Source: Halopiger aswanensis (lineage in GTDB: Archaea; Halobacteriota; Halobacteria; Halobacteriales; Natrialbaceae). Taken from it: a stretch of DNA of 64,000 nucleotides. The stretch covers positions 744,001 to 808,000 of the forward strand of contig NZ_RAPO01000003.1 in NCBI RefSeq assembly GCF_003610195.1, given 5' to 3'. Each line of letters begins with the position of its first letter. The first letter of the stretch is position 1. Positions 34,175-42,283 of the stretch are shown here, one piece after another. A program made the translations under genes and the position numbers. Under the pieces are notes generated by a model. The model saw only the letters and a list, made by a program, of their open reading frames with translations. It ran no database searches and was not told the origin of the DNA.

Positions 34175-35461
34175 TCACCGATTTTCCGCGCGCATCGTTT
34201 CGAGCCGTTCGATCGGATCGACACCCGCGAGGACCACGACCGCGAAGACCTCGTCGCCGCCCGACCGCGGCGCGTCGCCGCCGAGAATCTCGACCGAGCC
34301 GGTCGCCGACTCGAGCGTCTCGCGGCCCTCCGAGATCGCCCGGCGGTTGAGCCACGCGGGCGGCCCGCCGACGATCAGCATCGCTCGCTCGGCGTTTTCG
34401 CGCTCGCACTCGAGGGTGAGTTTCCCCCGCAGCGCCTTCCGGATCGTCGTTTCGACGGCGCTGAACGCGGCGCCCGTGTCGACGCTCGAGTCCGACCCGA
34501 AGAGGCCCAGGCCGAGGTCGATATCGAGCCCGAACGGCGAGCCGCCGCCGTCGTCGCTCTCGACGCGTTGCGTGCCGTAGCCGAGGCTCACGACGTCGCT
34601 TTCGCCCCCCAGAATGCGGCCGACGTCGTTCGCGTCGATGACGGTCTCGGCGCCCGATTCGCCGCGCCGATCGCGGCCGTCGCGGGAACGCTCGTCGCCG
34701 TCGAGTCCGCCCGTGTCCGCCGTCGACCCGAAGAACGCACCGACGCGGGTCGCGAGCTCCCGATTGAGCCGCTGGCGGCCGTCGCCCAGCCCCTCCCGCG
34801 GCCGCAGCCATAGCTCGTTGTCGAAACAGACGATCGCGTTCGCGAGGCCGTCGAGTTGCTCGAGGGTTTCGACGGCGTTCGCTTCCGCGAGCGGGCGCGT
34901 TTCGGCTTCGGGGATCGTGGCCGGCTCGGAATCGGCGGCCGTCTCGGTCGCCGTTTCGGTGTCGTCCGTCGGTCCATCCGTCGCCGGCTCGGCAACCGGT
35001 GCTCGATGGTCGATTTCGTCGGTCGGCCCGTCCTCGAGTTCCGACTTCGCCGGCAGCGTCGCGAGGACGTACACCGGCTCGTCGTACAGCGTCTGTAAGT
35101 TCGCGACGAGGTGCGGCGCGGTCCCGCCGCCGGTCGCGCCGCCGAGGCCGACGACGACCAGGAAGGCGTCCGCCAGCGAGGGCTGGCCCTGATCCAACTG
35201 TCGGCTGAGTTCGTCGACGTACTCCTCGCCGACCTCGAATCCTCGGTGGAGGTTCCCGTTGAGTCCGTGGTCGATCGTCTCGCCGTACCGGTGTCGATGC
35301 GTGTCGGGGATCGCCCCGAGATCGGTCAGCCCGTCGACGTCGGTGTCGAACGCGAACGCGTCTGCGACGAACGACGAGGACGCTGCCTCCTCGTCCGCCG
35401 CACGGATCGCATCGGCGATCCGACACCCTGCGCCGCCGACCCCGATCACCTCGAGTTGCAT
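34175..35461 (-). CDS. Divergent tubulin/FtsZ-superfamily GTPase
   Basis: A 428-aa protein. The N-terminus MQLEVIGVGGAGCRIADAI fits the nucleotide-binding T1 loop. The tubulin signature loop reads GLGGATGGGTAP instead of the usual GGGTGTG/SG. The T7 catalytic loop region VIDANDVGRIL keeps two Asp residues three apart, as in FtsZ. An acidic insert of about 45 residues (around 150-195) and another (around 255-280) are halophile-specific or lineage-specific. It is neither canonical FtsZ1/2 nor clearly CetZ; a role in cell shape or division is inferred from the fold only. Confidence 0.75.
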   Translation of the reverse strand: MQLEVIGVGGAGCRIADAIRAADEEAASSSFVADAFAFDTDVDGLTDLGAIPDTHRHRYGETIDHGLNGNLHRGFEVGEEYVDELSRQLDQGQPSLADAFLVVVGLGGATGGGTAPHLVANLQTLYDEPVYVLATLPAKSELEDGPTDEIDHRAPVAEPATDGPTDDTETATETAADSEPATIPEAETRPLAEANAVETLEQLDGLANAIVCFDNELWLRPREGLGDGRQRLNRELATRVGAFFGSTADTGGLDGDERSRDGRDRRGESGAETVIDANDVGRILGGESDVVSLGYGTQRVESDDGGGSPFGLDIDLGLGLFGSDSSVDTGAAFSAVETTIRKALRGKLTLECERENAERAMLIVGGPPAWLNRRAISEGRETLESATGSVEILGGDAPRSGGDEVFAVVVLAGVDPIERLETMRAENR

Positions 35462-35562
35462 AGCGGAACCTATCGGACGACCGGGCTTTCACGTTTCCGT
35501 TCCGATCGCTTGCGCGGCTGACACCTCTTGAGCCGCACTCGCCCTCGAACTCAGTTCCGCAG

Positions 35563-36627
35563 TCAGGGCGTCAACCGCTCGAGCGACCACCACTCGATCC
35601 CGCCGTCGTCGTCGACCAGCGCGAACACCATCGTCTTGCGGACGCCGTGAGCGAGGCGTACGTCCAGCGCCAGATCCCGCGGTTCGAAGACGTAGTCGGC
35701 CGGATGTACCCGCACCAGCAGTTCGGAGTGATCCAGTTCCGAGACGGACTCGACCGCCGCGTAGGTCCGGAAGTCCGCGCCGAACTTGTAGCCGGTCTTG
35801 GGAACGACGTCGCGCTCGCGCAGTTCCGTGTAGACGGCCAGGCGGCGCTCGAACCGTTCGCCTTCGACCTCGCGCCCGCGTTCCCGGACGGTCGCCGGAT
35901 CGAGGTCGATCGCCCCCCGCTCGGCGAGGGAGGCCGCCTCGAGCAGCGAACACTGCAGCGTCGGCCGATCGTACTCCCGTCCCTCGAGGGGCTGGCCGTA
36001 GAACAGTCGCTCGTAGAGTTCCAGCGGCGGGTCCCAGACCACGACCCGGTCGGCCAGCAGGTCGGCCTCGCAACGGTCGGGGAGGCTCACGTCGGGGTTC
36101 GAGTTCCCCGTCGGCGCCTCGCGGTTCACCTCGAAGTAGGTAATTTCGCTCTCCTCGTCGACGACCGCGAGGACGCCCTCGGCGAGTTCGCCGGCCGGCA
36201 CGTCGGTCCGCTCGCCGATGATCCGCAGGGCGTAGGCGATCTCGCCGTCGCCGGGCCCCTTCCCGCGGGGAAACACCGCGAAGTCGGCCTCGCCGGTCGG
36301 CGGGTCCTCGACCCACGATTCGTCGGCCGGCGAGAGGTAGAAGCCCCGCGAGCGCAGATCCGCGTAGACGAGAAAGCGAACGCCGAAGCCCTCGCCCGGT
36401 TCGCGGGCGACGAACGCTTGGAAGTCCAGTCGGGTCCCGTCCGCGTCGTCGACCACCGCTTCGAGATCGCCCCGATAGAGTAGGTGGGCCGCCTCGACGG
36501 GCGAGAGCGCGATTTCGTTGCTCGAGATCGGATAGCCGTACCCCCGGGAATCGTGGTAGCGCTGTCGCGCGTCGCCGCCGACGTAAACGAGACCCGCCTC
36601 GGCGTCGAACCGCCCCTCGAGTGACAT
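35563..36627 (-). CDS. endA: tRNA-splicing endonuclease
   Basis: A 354-aa protein containing two fused endonuclease units, as in the homodimeric archaeal enzymes. The C-terminal unit has the catalytic triad Tyr (GADFRTYAAV), His (LDHSELLVRV) and Lys (GVRKTMVFAL). The N-terminal unit (SLEGRFDAEAGLVYVGG ... VYADLRSRGFYL) is the structural, catalytically dead copy. It cuts the bulge-helix-bulge in intron-containing tRNA and rRNA precursors. Start at ATG 36627, which opens on SLEGRF; an in-frame start 24 nt upstream is possible but adds no similarity. Confidence 0.95.
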   Translation of the reverse strand: MSLEGRFDAEAGLVYVGGDARQRYHDSRGYGYPISSNEIALSPVEAAHLLYRGDLEAVVDDADGTRLDFQAFVAREPGEGFGVRFLVYADLRSRGFYLSPADESWVEDPPTGEADFAVFPRGKGPGDGEIAYALRIIGERTDVPAGELAEGVLAVVDEESEITYFEVNREAPTGNSNPDVSLPDRCEADLLADRVVVWDPPLELYERLFYGQPLEGREYDRPTLQCSLLEAASLAERGAIDLDPATVRERGREVEGERFERRLAVYTELRERDVVPKTGYKFGADFRTYAAVESVSELDHSELLVRVHPADYVFEPRDLALDVRLAHGVRKTMVFALVDDDGGIEWWSLERLTP

Positions 36628-36690
36628 ACGCGTGGCTTGGCCGTGGGGCACTAAGTGGCTGCGGATCCCGCGCCGTCGCGGACCGCCGTC

Positions 36691-37485
36691 TCAATCGTCG
36701 CTGACGGCTTCGGGATCCCCTTCGCCCTCGCCCTCGAGCGCCCGCGCTTGCGCCCGATCGCAGGTCGCGTCGAGACACCGGGTCCCGCTCCGGGTTTCGA
36801 ACGTCGGGAGGCCGCAGGCGCACTCTCCGTCGATGACGCCGGTCGGCATCGCGAAACCGGTATCGCAGTCGGGGTAGTGCTCGCAGCCGGCGATGAGCCC
36901 GCCCCGGCGGAGGATGCGGAGGTCCCCGTCGCAGTCGGGTTCGGGGCAGTCCCACTCCCGGTCGAACGCCTCCGAGACGGCCTCGTCCAGCGACTCGCAG
37001 TCCCGATCGAGACAGACGTTGAAGGCGAGGCCGCGCTCGACGCGCATCCGCGGCAGGCCGCAGTCGCAGTTGTGTCCGTCGTGCCGGATCGTCGCGTCCG
37101 ACGGCACGCCGTACCGCTCGCCGCAGTCGACGCAGTGGACGCCTCTCGAGCGAACGAGCGCCCCCGAACAGTCCGGGCAGGTCCCGATCCGCGGCCCCGC
37201 CGCCGAGACCGGGTAGTGGGCGAACCCGTCTTGTTCGTGGGCCGCGATGCGCAGGGTCTGGGTGTCCTTCTTCGCGAGGAGCGTGAAGCCGTCCGAGCGG
37301 TCGCTCGAGACGCTGTCGGCGCGGGTGAGCCACGCGACGGGCTGGTAGCCGTCGCTGTCGTGGACGAGCACGGTGTTGTCCGGTTTGACGACCGTCGTCA
37401 TGCGGCCGCGGTACTCCTCGCGGTCGGTGCCTTCCGTGATGACGGTGCAGTCGCCCGCGAGCACGCGGATCGCGTCGTCGATCAT
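36691..37485 (-). CDS. NucS-N-like domain fused to topoisomerase-type zinc fingers
   Basis: A 264-aa protein. Residues 1-70 (LAGDCTVITEG ... TTVVKPDNTVLVHDSDGYQPVAWL) resemble the N-terminal DNA-binding barrel of NucS/EndoMS. The rest carries several CxxC pairs: CPDCSG with CVDC, CDCG, CPEPDC with CEHYPDC, and CACG. The CEHYPDCDTGFAMP unit is like the C4 zinc fingers at the end of topoisomerase I. No nuclease active site is seen, so it is likely a DNA-binding accessory. The start is supported by a TTTAAG box 27 nt before the ATG. Confidence 0.7.
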   Translation of the reverse strand: MIDDAIRVLAGDCTVITEGTDREEYRGRMTTVVKPDNTVLVHDSDGYQPVAWLTRADSVSSDRSDGFTLLAKKDTQTLRIAAHEQDGFAHYPVSAAGPRIGTCPDCSGALVRSRGVHCVDCGERYGVPSDATIRHDGHNCDCGLPRMRVERGLAFNVCLDRDCESLDEAVSEAFDREWDCPEPDCDGDLRILRRGGLIAGCEHYPDCDTGFAMPTGVIDGECACGLPTFETRSGTRCLDATCDRAQARALEGEGEGDPEAVSDD

Positions 37486-37509
37486 GGCGACGTTGGCCGC
37501 GGGTTCGTA

Positions 37510-37515
37510 CTTAAA
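37510..37515 (-). promoter_or_regulatory. TATA-like box, leaderless promoter
   Basis: TTTAAG centred about 27 nt upstream of ATG 37485 on the minus strand. It decides the start of the NucS-N/zinc-finger protein against longer in-frame readings. Confidence 0.55.
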
Positions 37516-37615
37516 CTCGAGGTCGGCCGCAGCCGTCGGTCGCCGCCCCGTCGCCCGGCACGGGCCGCCGTCACGTCGCGGTACGCTTTTGCCGATTCCG
37601 TCGCTCGTCCGGACT

Positions 37616-38407
37616 ATGCCCGAATCCGACGAGTTCGGCGACGGACTCGCCGACGCGTCTACCGCGGCGGATCTCGAACGCGCCCTCGAGAATCTCGCGG
37701 ACGACGTCGCGACGCTGGAAGCGGCGCTTTTGGGGCCTGACGGGGCGGACCCCACGGTGACGGCAACCGAACCGGATCCGGAACAGCGAGCCCGGTTCGA
37801 AGCCGTCGCCGGCCGCTTACAGGACCTGCTGGCGGCGACGGACGGCGGCCATCGGCCGATCAACACGCGGTCGGGAAAGCAAATTACGCCGCTCGAGCCC
37901 GATCCCGACGCCATCGTCCTCGAGGATATCGCCCACGCGCTATCGAATCTGAGCCGCTTCGCCGGACAGGGACGGGAGTTCTACGCCGTCGCCCGCCACG
38001 CGGTCCACGTGAGCCGCGAGGTCGAAGTCCGCAGCGGCTCGCCGGCGGCGCAACGATGGGGGCTCTTGCACGACGCCAGCGAGGCCTACTTCGCGGACGT
38101 GCCCGCGCCGGTCAAACGGAGCCTCCCGGGCTACACTCGCGCCGAGAAGCGGTTTCAGGCCGCCGTTCGGGACGCCTTCGACCTCGCGCTCTCGCCGGAA
38201 GACGAGCGATTGGTCGACGAGGTCGACGCAGCCGTCGGTCGCTACGAACTGGTCGCACACTTCCCGGCAATCGGATACGAGGCGCCCGACCTCGAGTACG
38301 TGCCGCCGTGGTTCGGGTCGGCTGAACGGACGAACTCGGGGGATGCGACGGTGATGAGCGCGAAGGCGCTGTTTCTCGAGCGCGCTCGCGAACTCGGGCT
38401 CGACTGA
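37616..38407 (+). CDS. HD-domain phosphohydrolase (YfbR-like)
   Basis: A 263-aa protein. The first 80 residues are acidic and helical (TAADLERALENLADDVATLEAALLGPDG). The HD domain follows, with DIAHALSNLSRFAGQGREFYAVARHAVHVSREV and the metal pair His152-Asp153 in LLHDASEAYFADVPAPVKRSLP, then the distal helix with DEVDAAVGRYE. It resembles 5'-deoxynucleotidases and related phosphatases, and the substrate is unknown. It diverges from the preceding minus-strand gene; a T-rich element about 30 nt upstream suggests a leaderless start at ATG 37616. Confidence 0.85.
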   Translation: MPESDEFGDGLADASTAADLERALENLADDVATLEAALLGPDGADPTVTATEPDPEQRARFEAVAGRLQDLLAATDGGHRPINTRSGKQITPLEPDPDAIVLEDIAHALSNLSRFAGQGREFYAVARHAVHVSREVEVRSGSPAAQRWGLLHDASEAYFADVPAPVKRSLPGYTRAEKRFQAAVRDAFDLALSPEDERLVDEVDAAVGRYELVAHFPAIGYEAPDLEYVPPWFGSAERTNSGDATVMSAKALFLERARELGLD

Positions 38408-38494
38408 GACGTTCGAGGTCGAAAAAACGGGAGTTCGGCTTCGAGAAAACGGGAAAACGAGAGAACCGAATCGGTCCTGGCGACCGAGTACTGC

Positions 38495-39562
38495 CTACTT
38501 CGACAGCGACTCGACGAGCCGTTGCGGGAAGCCGGTGATCAGCTCCCACAGGCCCATCGGCTCCTCGTCGGCGCGCAGGCGAGCCCGGATGCGCTGACTA
38601 CAGAGTTCGACCGAGATGATCAGCAGGAAGATACACAGCAGCGTCGCCATGGTGTTGGTGAACTGGAGCAGTCCCTGCTGTACCTCGAGGATCTGCCCGA
38701 GGCCGCCGCCGCCGATGACGCCCAGCGCGACCGCCGCGCGGACGTTGATCTCGAAGATGTAGAGCGTCCAGGCGATAAACGGCGTCGTCACCTGACTGAG
38801 CATCCCGAATGTGATCGTCTGCGGGCGGTTCGCGCCGGTCGTCTCCATCGCCTCGATCGGCCCTTCCGAGATCTCCTCGAGTTCGTCAGTGAAGAGCCGC
38901 CCGAGGTTGCCGATGGTGTCGATGCCGACCGCCAGCGTCGCCGAAGCGGGGCCGAGGCCGGCCAGCGGGATGAGGATCAGCGCCCAGATCAGCGCCGGGA
39001 TCGACCGAATCGCCGACATCGTCCCGCGGAAGACGAAGTTCAGCGGGAACGGCGTCACTCGTTCGGACCCGAGCACGCCGAACAGCAAGGCGAGCGGGAA
39101 CCCGATGATGGTGCCGCCCAGCCCGATCGCGAGCGTGGTACCGGCCTCGCCGAAGACGGCGAAGATCCCGAGTTCGTCGATGAAGAAGGCGACGGGATCG
39201 GTAACGAGTAACTGCCCGACCGCGGGATCGAACAGCAGCTGACGCTCCGTGATGAACGCCCAGTACTGGCCGATGTCGAGGAACGGGATCACGCCGAAGT
39301 ACCACGTGATCGGGAAGAAATCCCGCAGCGACTCGAGGAAGAAAGGAGCGTTGTACTCCGCGTCGAACATGCCAACGGCGCTCAACGCTTGCAGGAACAG
39401 GAACCCGATGACGCCGAGCAGCGTCAGGCCGCCGATCGCGCGCCGTCGTCGGGACCGGCGGATCCGCTCGTAGCGCTCGGTGAGTCGCTCCGTTCGGCGG
39501 ACGCCGTCGGCATCGGTGGCGGCGCTCCCGGATTCGGACTGCGGGCGGGTATCGGTACTCAC
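38495..39562 (-). CDS. phnE: Phosphonate ABC transporter permease
   Basis: A 355-aa permease with a basic N-terminal tail, one TM near residue 45, a long loop and then the BPD-type permease core (from about 140). The EAA loop, which docks the ATPase, lies in EAMETTGANRPQTITFGML near residue 245. The last TM is followed by a short cytoplasmic tail. Its ATG overlaps the stop of phnC by four bases (ATGA 39559-39562). Together with PhnC and PhnD it imports phosphonates or a related anion. Confidence 0.9.
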   Translation of the reverse strand: MSTDTRPQSESGSAATDADGVRRTERLTERYERIRRSRRRRAIGGLTLLGVIGFLFLQALSAVGMFDAEYNAPFFLESLRDFFPITWYFGVIPFLDIGQYWAFITERQLLFDPAVGQLLVTDPVAFFIDELGIFAVFGEAGTTLAIGLGGTIIGFPLALLFGVLGSERVTPFPLNFVFRGTMSAIRSIPALIWALILIPLAGLGPASATLAVGIDTIGNLGRLFTDELEEISEGPIEAMETTGANRPQTITFGMLSQVTTPFIAWTLYIFEINVRAAVALGVIGGGGLGQILEVQQGLLQFTNTMATLLCIFLLIISVELCSQRIRARLRADEEPMGLWELITGFPQRLVESLSK

Positions 39563-40407
39563 GATCGCGATCCCCCCGTTCCCGAGTCGATCGCCGATGC
39601 GGGAGACGCCCCTTCCGCGCCGTCGGTCGCGATGTCGGCGCTCCGGTCGGTCCGCTCGTCAACGTCGGTCTTGGCGAACATCCCCTCTGTGTCGACGTCG
39701 CCGTAGATTTCGTCGATGACGTCGAGCGTGAGTTCGTCGCGGTAGCCGTCGAAGACCTTGCGCCCGTCACGCAGGCCGATAAAGCGCTGGCCGAACTTCC
39801 GGGCGAGGTTGACCTGGTGGAGACTGATCATCGCCGTCAGATCGCGGTCCTGCGCCGCGGTCCGGAGGTAGCGCATTACCTTCTGGGCGCTCCCCGGATC
39901 CAGGCTCGCGACCGGCTCGTCGGCCAGCAGAATGTTCGGCTGTTGGACCAGCGCGCGGGCGATGCCGACTCGCTGTTGCTGTCCGCCGCTCATTCGCCGG
40001 GCCTTCTGCTGGGCCTCCTCGAGCAGCCCGACCGTCTCCAGCGCCTCGAGGGCGCGGTACTTCTCGTCGTCGGACTGGAGTTGCAGGAGGCTCTCGACGT
40101 ACCGGCTGCGGTTGAGCGTGCCGGTCAGCGCGTTCGAGTAGGCCGTCATGTTCTCGATGATGTTGTGCTGCTGGAAGACCATCGCCACGTCGTCTCGCGG
40201 TTCGAGGACCGGCGTGTCGTCGATGCGGACCTCGCCGGAGGTGGGTGCGGTTAACCCGTTCAGACACCGCAACAGCGTCGATTTCCCCGATCCCGAGACG
40301 CCCAGAATAACGACGAATTCGCCGTCGGGAATTTCGAACGAAACGTTATCGAGGGCGACGGTTTCGCCGAACGTCTTGGTGAGGCCGTCGGCGACGAGTG
40401 TGCTCAT
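39559..40407 (-). CDS. phnC: Phosphonate ABC transporter ATP-binding protein
   Basis: A 282-aa ABC ATPase: Walker A GVSGSGKST (36-44), Q-loop FQQHN, signature MSGGQQQRV (139-147), Walker B ILLADEPVASLD (159-170), H-loop SLHQ. The C-terminal 40 residues are an acidic halophilic tail. It energises uptake through PhnE. It is ten bases downstream of phnD and overlaps phnE, so the three genes form one operon. Confidence 0.95.
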   Translation of the reverse strand: MSTLVADGLTKTFGETVALDNVSFEIPDGEFVVILGVSGSGKSTLLRCLNGLTAPTSGEVRIDDTPVLEPRDDVAMVFQQHNIIENMTAYSNALTGTLNRSRYVESLLQLQSDDEKYRALEALETVGLLEEAQQKARRMSGGQQQRVGIARALVQQPNILLADEPVASLDPGSAQKVMRYLRTAAQDRDLTAMISLHQVNLARKFGQRFIGLRDGRKVFDGYRDELTLDVIDEIYGDVDTEGMFAKTDVDERTDRSADIATDGAEGASPASAIDSGTGGSRS

Positions 40408-40417
40408 GATGTGTCCG

Positions 40418-41452
40418 TTACGAGAGGTCTTTGAATTCGAGTCCGAGTTCGTCCATCACGTCTTCGATCGGTGCGTAGTCCTCCACGGAGCCGGATTCGA
40501 CGCCGCTGAACCAGAGTTCCTCGCCCTCGTAGTCGTCGCCGTGCTCGAGGTCCTCGGCTTCGACGTTGAGGATGGCCTCTTCGACGTCCTCGCGGATCGG
40601 ATCGTCCCAGTCCGAGCGCGCCATCAGCGGCGCCCGCGGGATCGGGTCCGACACGGCCAGCAACTCGAGTTCGGGCTCTTCGGAGCCAGCGTTTTCGTAC
40701 TCGGCGGAGATGTCGACGAAGTCCTGAGACAGTTCGTCGAACTGCTCCTGGGGCACGTGCGGTGCCGTCGAGAACGCGCCGGTCGTCGCGGCGGCGATCG
40801 AGGGATTGTTAATTAGCTGGTCGCGCGCGGTCGAGTGGTCGGAGTACCGCGGCGTGAAGTCCGGCGGGTCGCCGTCCGGCGCGGAGCCGGTGTCGAGACC
40901 GGCCTGACTGAGCATCATCATCGGGACGAGCGTCCCCGAAACGGACATCGTAGCCCCCATCGCAACCTCCTCGCCCTCGAGGTCGGCGAGTTCACTAATA
41001 TCGCTGTCGGGAGTCGTGGTGATCAGCGAGAAGTACTGTGCGGCACCGTAGGCGACGCGGATACCGATCACGTCCGCGACGTCCTTGGCGGCGACCGCCG
41101 CCGACGGCGACGTGTCGGCTAACTCTCCGGCGCCGCGGCGCAGTTCCTGAATCGTCGCCGTGTAGCTTTGAGCCCGATTCGGTTCGATCGTCACGTCGAC
41201 TTCGGACTCGACGTAGTCGAACAACGGCTGATACTGCGCCACGATGTCGACGTCCGATTCGGCCGGATTGAGGATCCAGGAGATCGTCGTCTCGTCGACC
41301 GAGCCGGTCGTCGTGCCGTTGGTCTCGCCGTTTCCGTTCCCGTTCCCGCTGCTACTCTCGTCGAGGCACCCTGCTGCGAGTCCCGTTCCGAGCGCGCCGC
41401 TGGTGATCAGAAACCGTCGTCGGCTGCTCGTTCGCTCACTCCTGTCACGCAT
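40418..41452 (-). CDS. phnD: Phosphonate-type substrate-binding lipoprotein (Tat-exported)
   Basis: A 344-aa binding protein. The signal combines a twin-arginine region (SSRRRFLITSG) with a lipobox (LAAGC, Cys29), so it is exported folded and lipid-anchored. A short Asn/Gly linker follows, then the two-lobed PhnD domain (WILNPAESDVDIVAQYQPLFDYVESE ... ISLSELADLEGEEVAMG-like region). It captures phosphonate or phosphite outside the cell for PhnCE. It is first in the operon, behind an AT-rich promoter region with repeated ACATAATT. Confidence 0.92.
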   Translation of the reverse strand: MRDRSERTSSRRRFLITSGALGTGLAAGCLDESSSGNGNGNGETNGTTTGSVDETTISWILNPAESDVDIVAQYQPLFDYVESEVDVTIEPNRAQSYTATIQELRRGAGELADTSPSAAVAAKDVADVIGIRVAYGAAQYFSLITTTPDSDISELADLEGEEVAMGATMSVSGTLVPMMMLSQAGLDTGSAPDGDPPDFTPRYSDHSTARDQLINNPSIAAATTGAFSTAPHVPQEQFDELSQDFVDISAEYENAGSEEPELELLAVSDPIPRAPLMARSDWDDPIREDVEEAILNVEAEDLEHGDDYEGEELWFSGVESGSVEDYAPIEDVMDELGLEFKDLS

Positions 41453-41764
41453 TATCGTTCATCTTCGCCGTAACGTTCAGCCAACATAATTGTTTATATC
41501 GACATAATTCACTGATATGGTGATATCCGGATACATATGTGGTCTATATATTCTACATACGGAACAAACGCGGGACCGATCTTGAGAAACCGAAAACACT
41601 GTCACGGCAACCGCCCGCGTCCGATCGTTCGTTCTGCGGGCCGTCGACGATGGCGGCTGTCCGGCGGAAGCGGATCCGTCGCTCGTTGATTCCGGCGAGA
41701 ACGGGGTCACCGCCGAGCGGTGAAATCCGTTCGGATTTAGTACCGGTGTCATCGATACGACCCT
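41453..41764. promoter_or_regulatory. AT-rich divergent control region of phnDCE and the kinase gene
   Basis: 312 bases without a gene. Next to phnD there are TATA-like elements on the minus strand (ATATAAAC about 41496-41503; AATTATG about 41485-41491) interleaved with two direct copies of ACATAATT (41484-41491 and 41502-41509), 18 bases apart. Further out are two palindromes, TATCCGGATA (41524-41533) and ACATATGT (41533-41540). The right part (41541-41764) shows nothing recognisable except a GATTTAG element about 30 nt before the kinase GTG. Confidence 0.5.
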
Positions 41765-42283
41765 GTGTCCCGTCCATCGCTGATCGTCTACTGCGGGTTG
41801 CCCGGGGTCGGGAAATCGGCCGCCGCGGCCTACACCGCCGACGAGCTGCCGGCCCGACGGTTCCGGAGCGACGAAATCCGCAAGGAGCTGTTTCCCGAAC
41901 CCGAGTACACCGCCGCGGAAACCGCGGCGACATACGACGAACTGCTCGAGCGCGGTCGCGAGGCCCTCGCGTCCGGCTCGAACGTCGTCCTCGACGCGAC
42001 GTTTCGCTCGACGGAGTACCGCGACCGCGCGGCCGCCCTCGCAGCCGAGGTCGACGCCGCCGACGGTGTCGCCTTCGTCCGCGTCACCTGCGAGACGGAC
42101 GTCGTCACGGAGCGCCTCGATCAGCGGACCACCGCGGAGTCGGTCAGCGACGCCGGCCTCCGCGAGTACCGGCTCGTCAGCGAGTCGTTCGAACCGCTCG
42201 AGCGCGACCACGTCGTCGTCGACAACTCGGGGCCGCTGGAGGAGACGTACCGGCAGATCGACCGGTCGGTGCTAGACCGATGA
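41765..42283 (+). CDS. P-loop kinase (AAA_33/zeta-like)
   Basis: A 172-aa P-loop protein with Walker A GLPGVGKS (11-18), then FRSDEIRKELF and VVLDATFRSTEYRDRAAALA, which is the pattern of small kinases acting on nucleotides, sugars or RNA ends. TCETDVVTERLDQRT forms the lid. The GTG start opens directly on the first strand. Its stop overlaps the ATG of the HD-phosphohydrolase gene (ATGA), so the two enzymes are coupled and may act on related nucleotide substrates; this is inference. Confidence 0.85.
   Translation: MSRPSLIVYCGLPGVGKSAAAAYTADELPARRFRSDEIRKELFPEPEYTAAETAATYDELLERGREALASGSNVVLDATFRSTEYRDRAAALAAEVDAADGVAFVRVTCETDVVTERLDQRTTAESVSDAGLREYRLVSESFEPLERDHVVVDNSGPLEETYRQIDRSVLDR

Noticed and set aside
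41453..41640. AT-rich segment considered as an insertion-sequence remnant
   Set aside because: No transposase fragment, no terminal inverted repeats and no target duplication; promoter elements explain it better.
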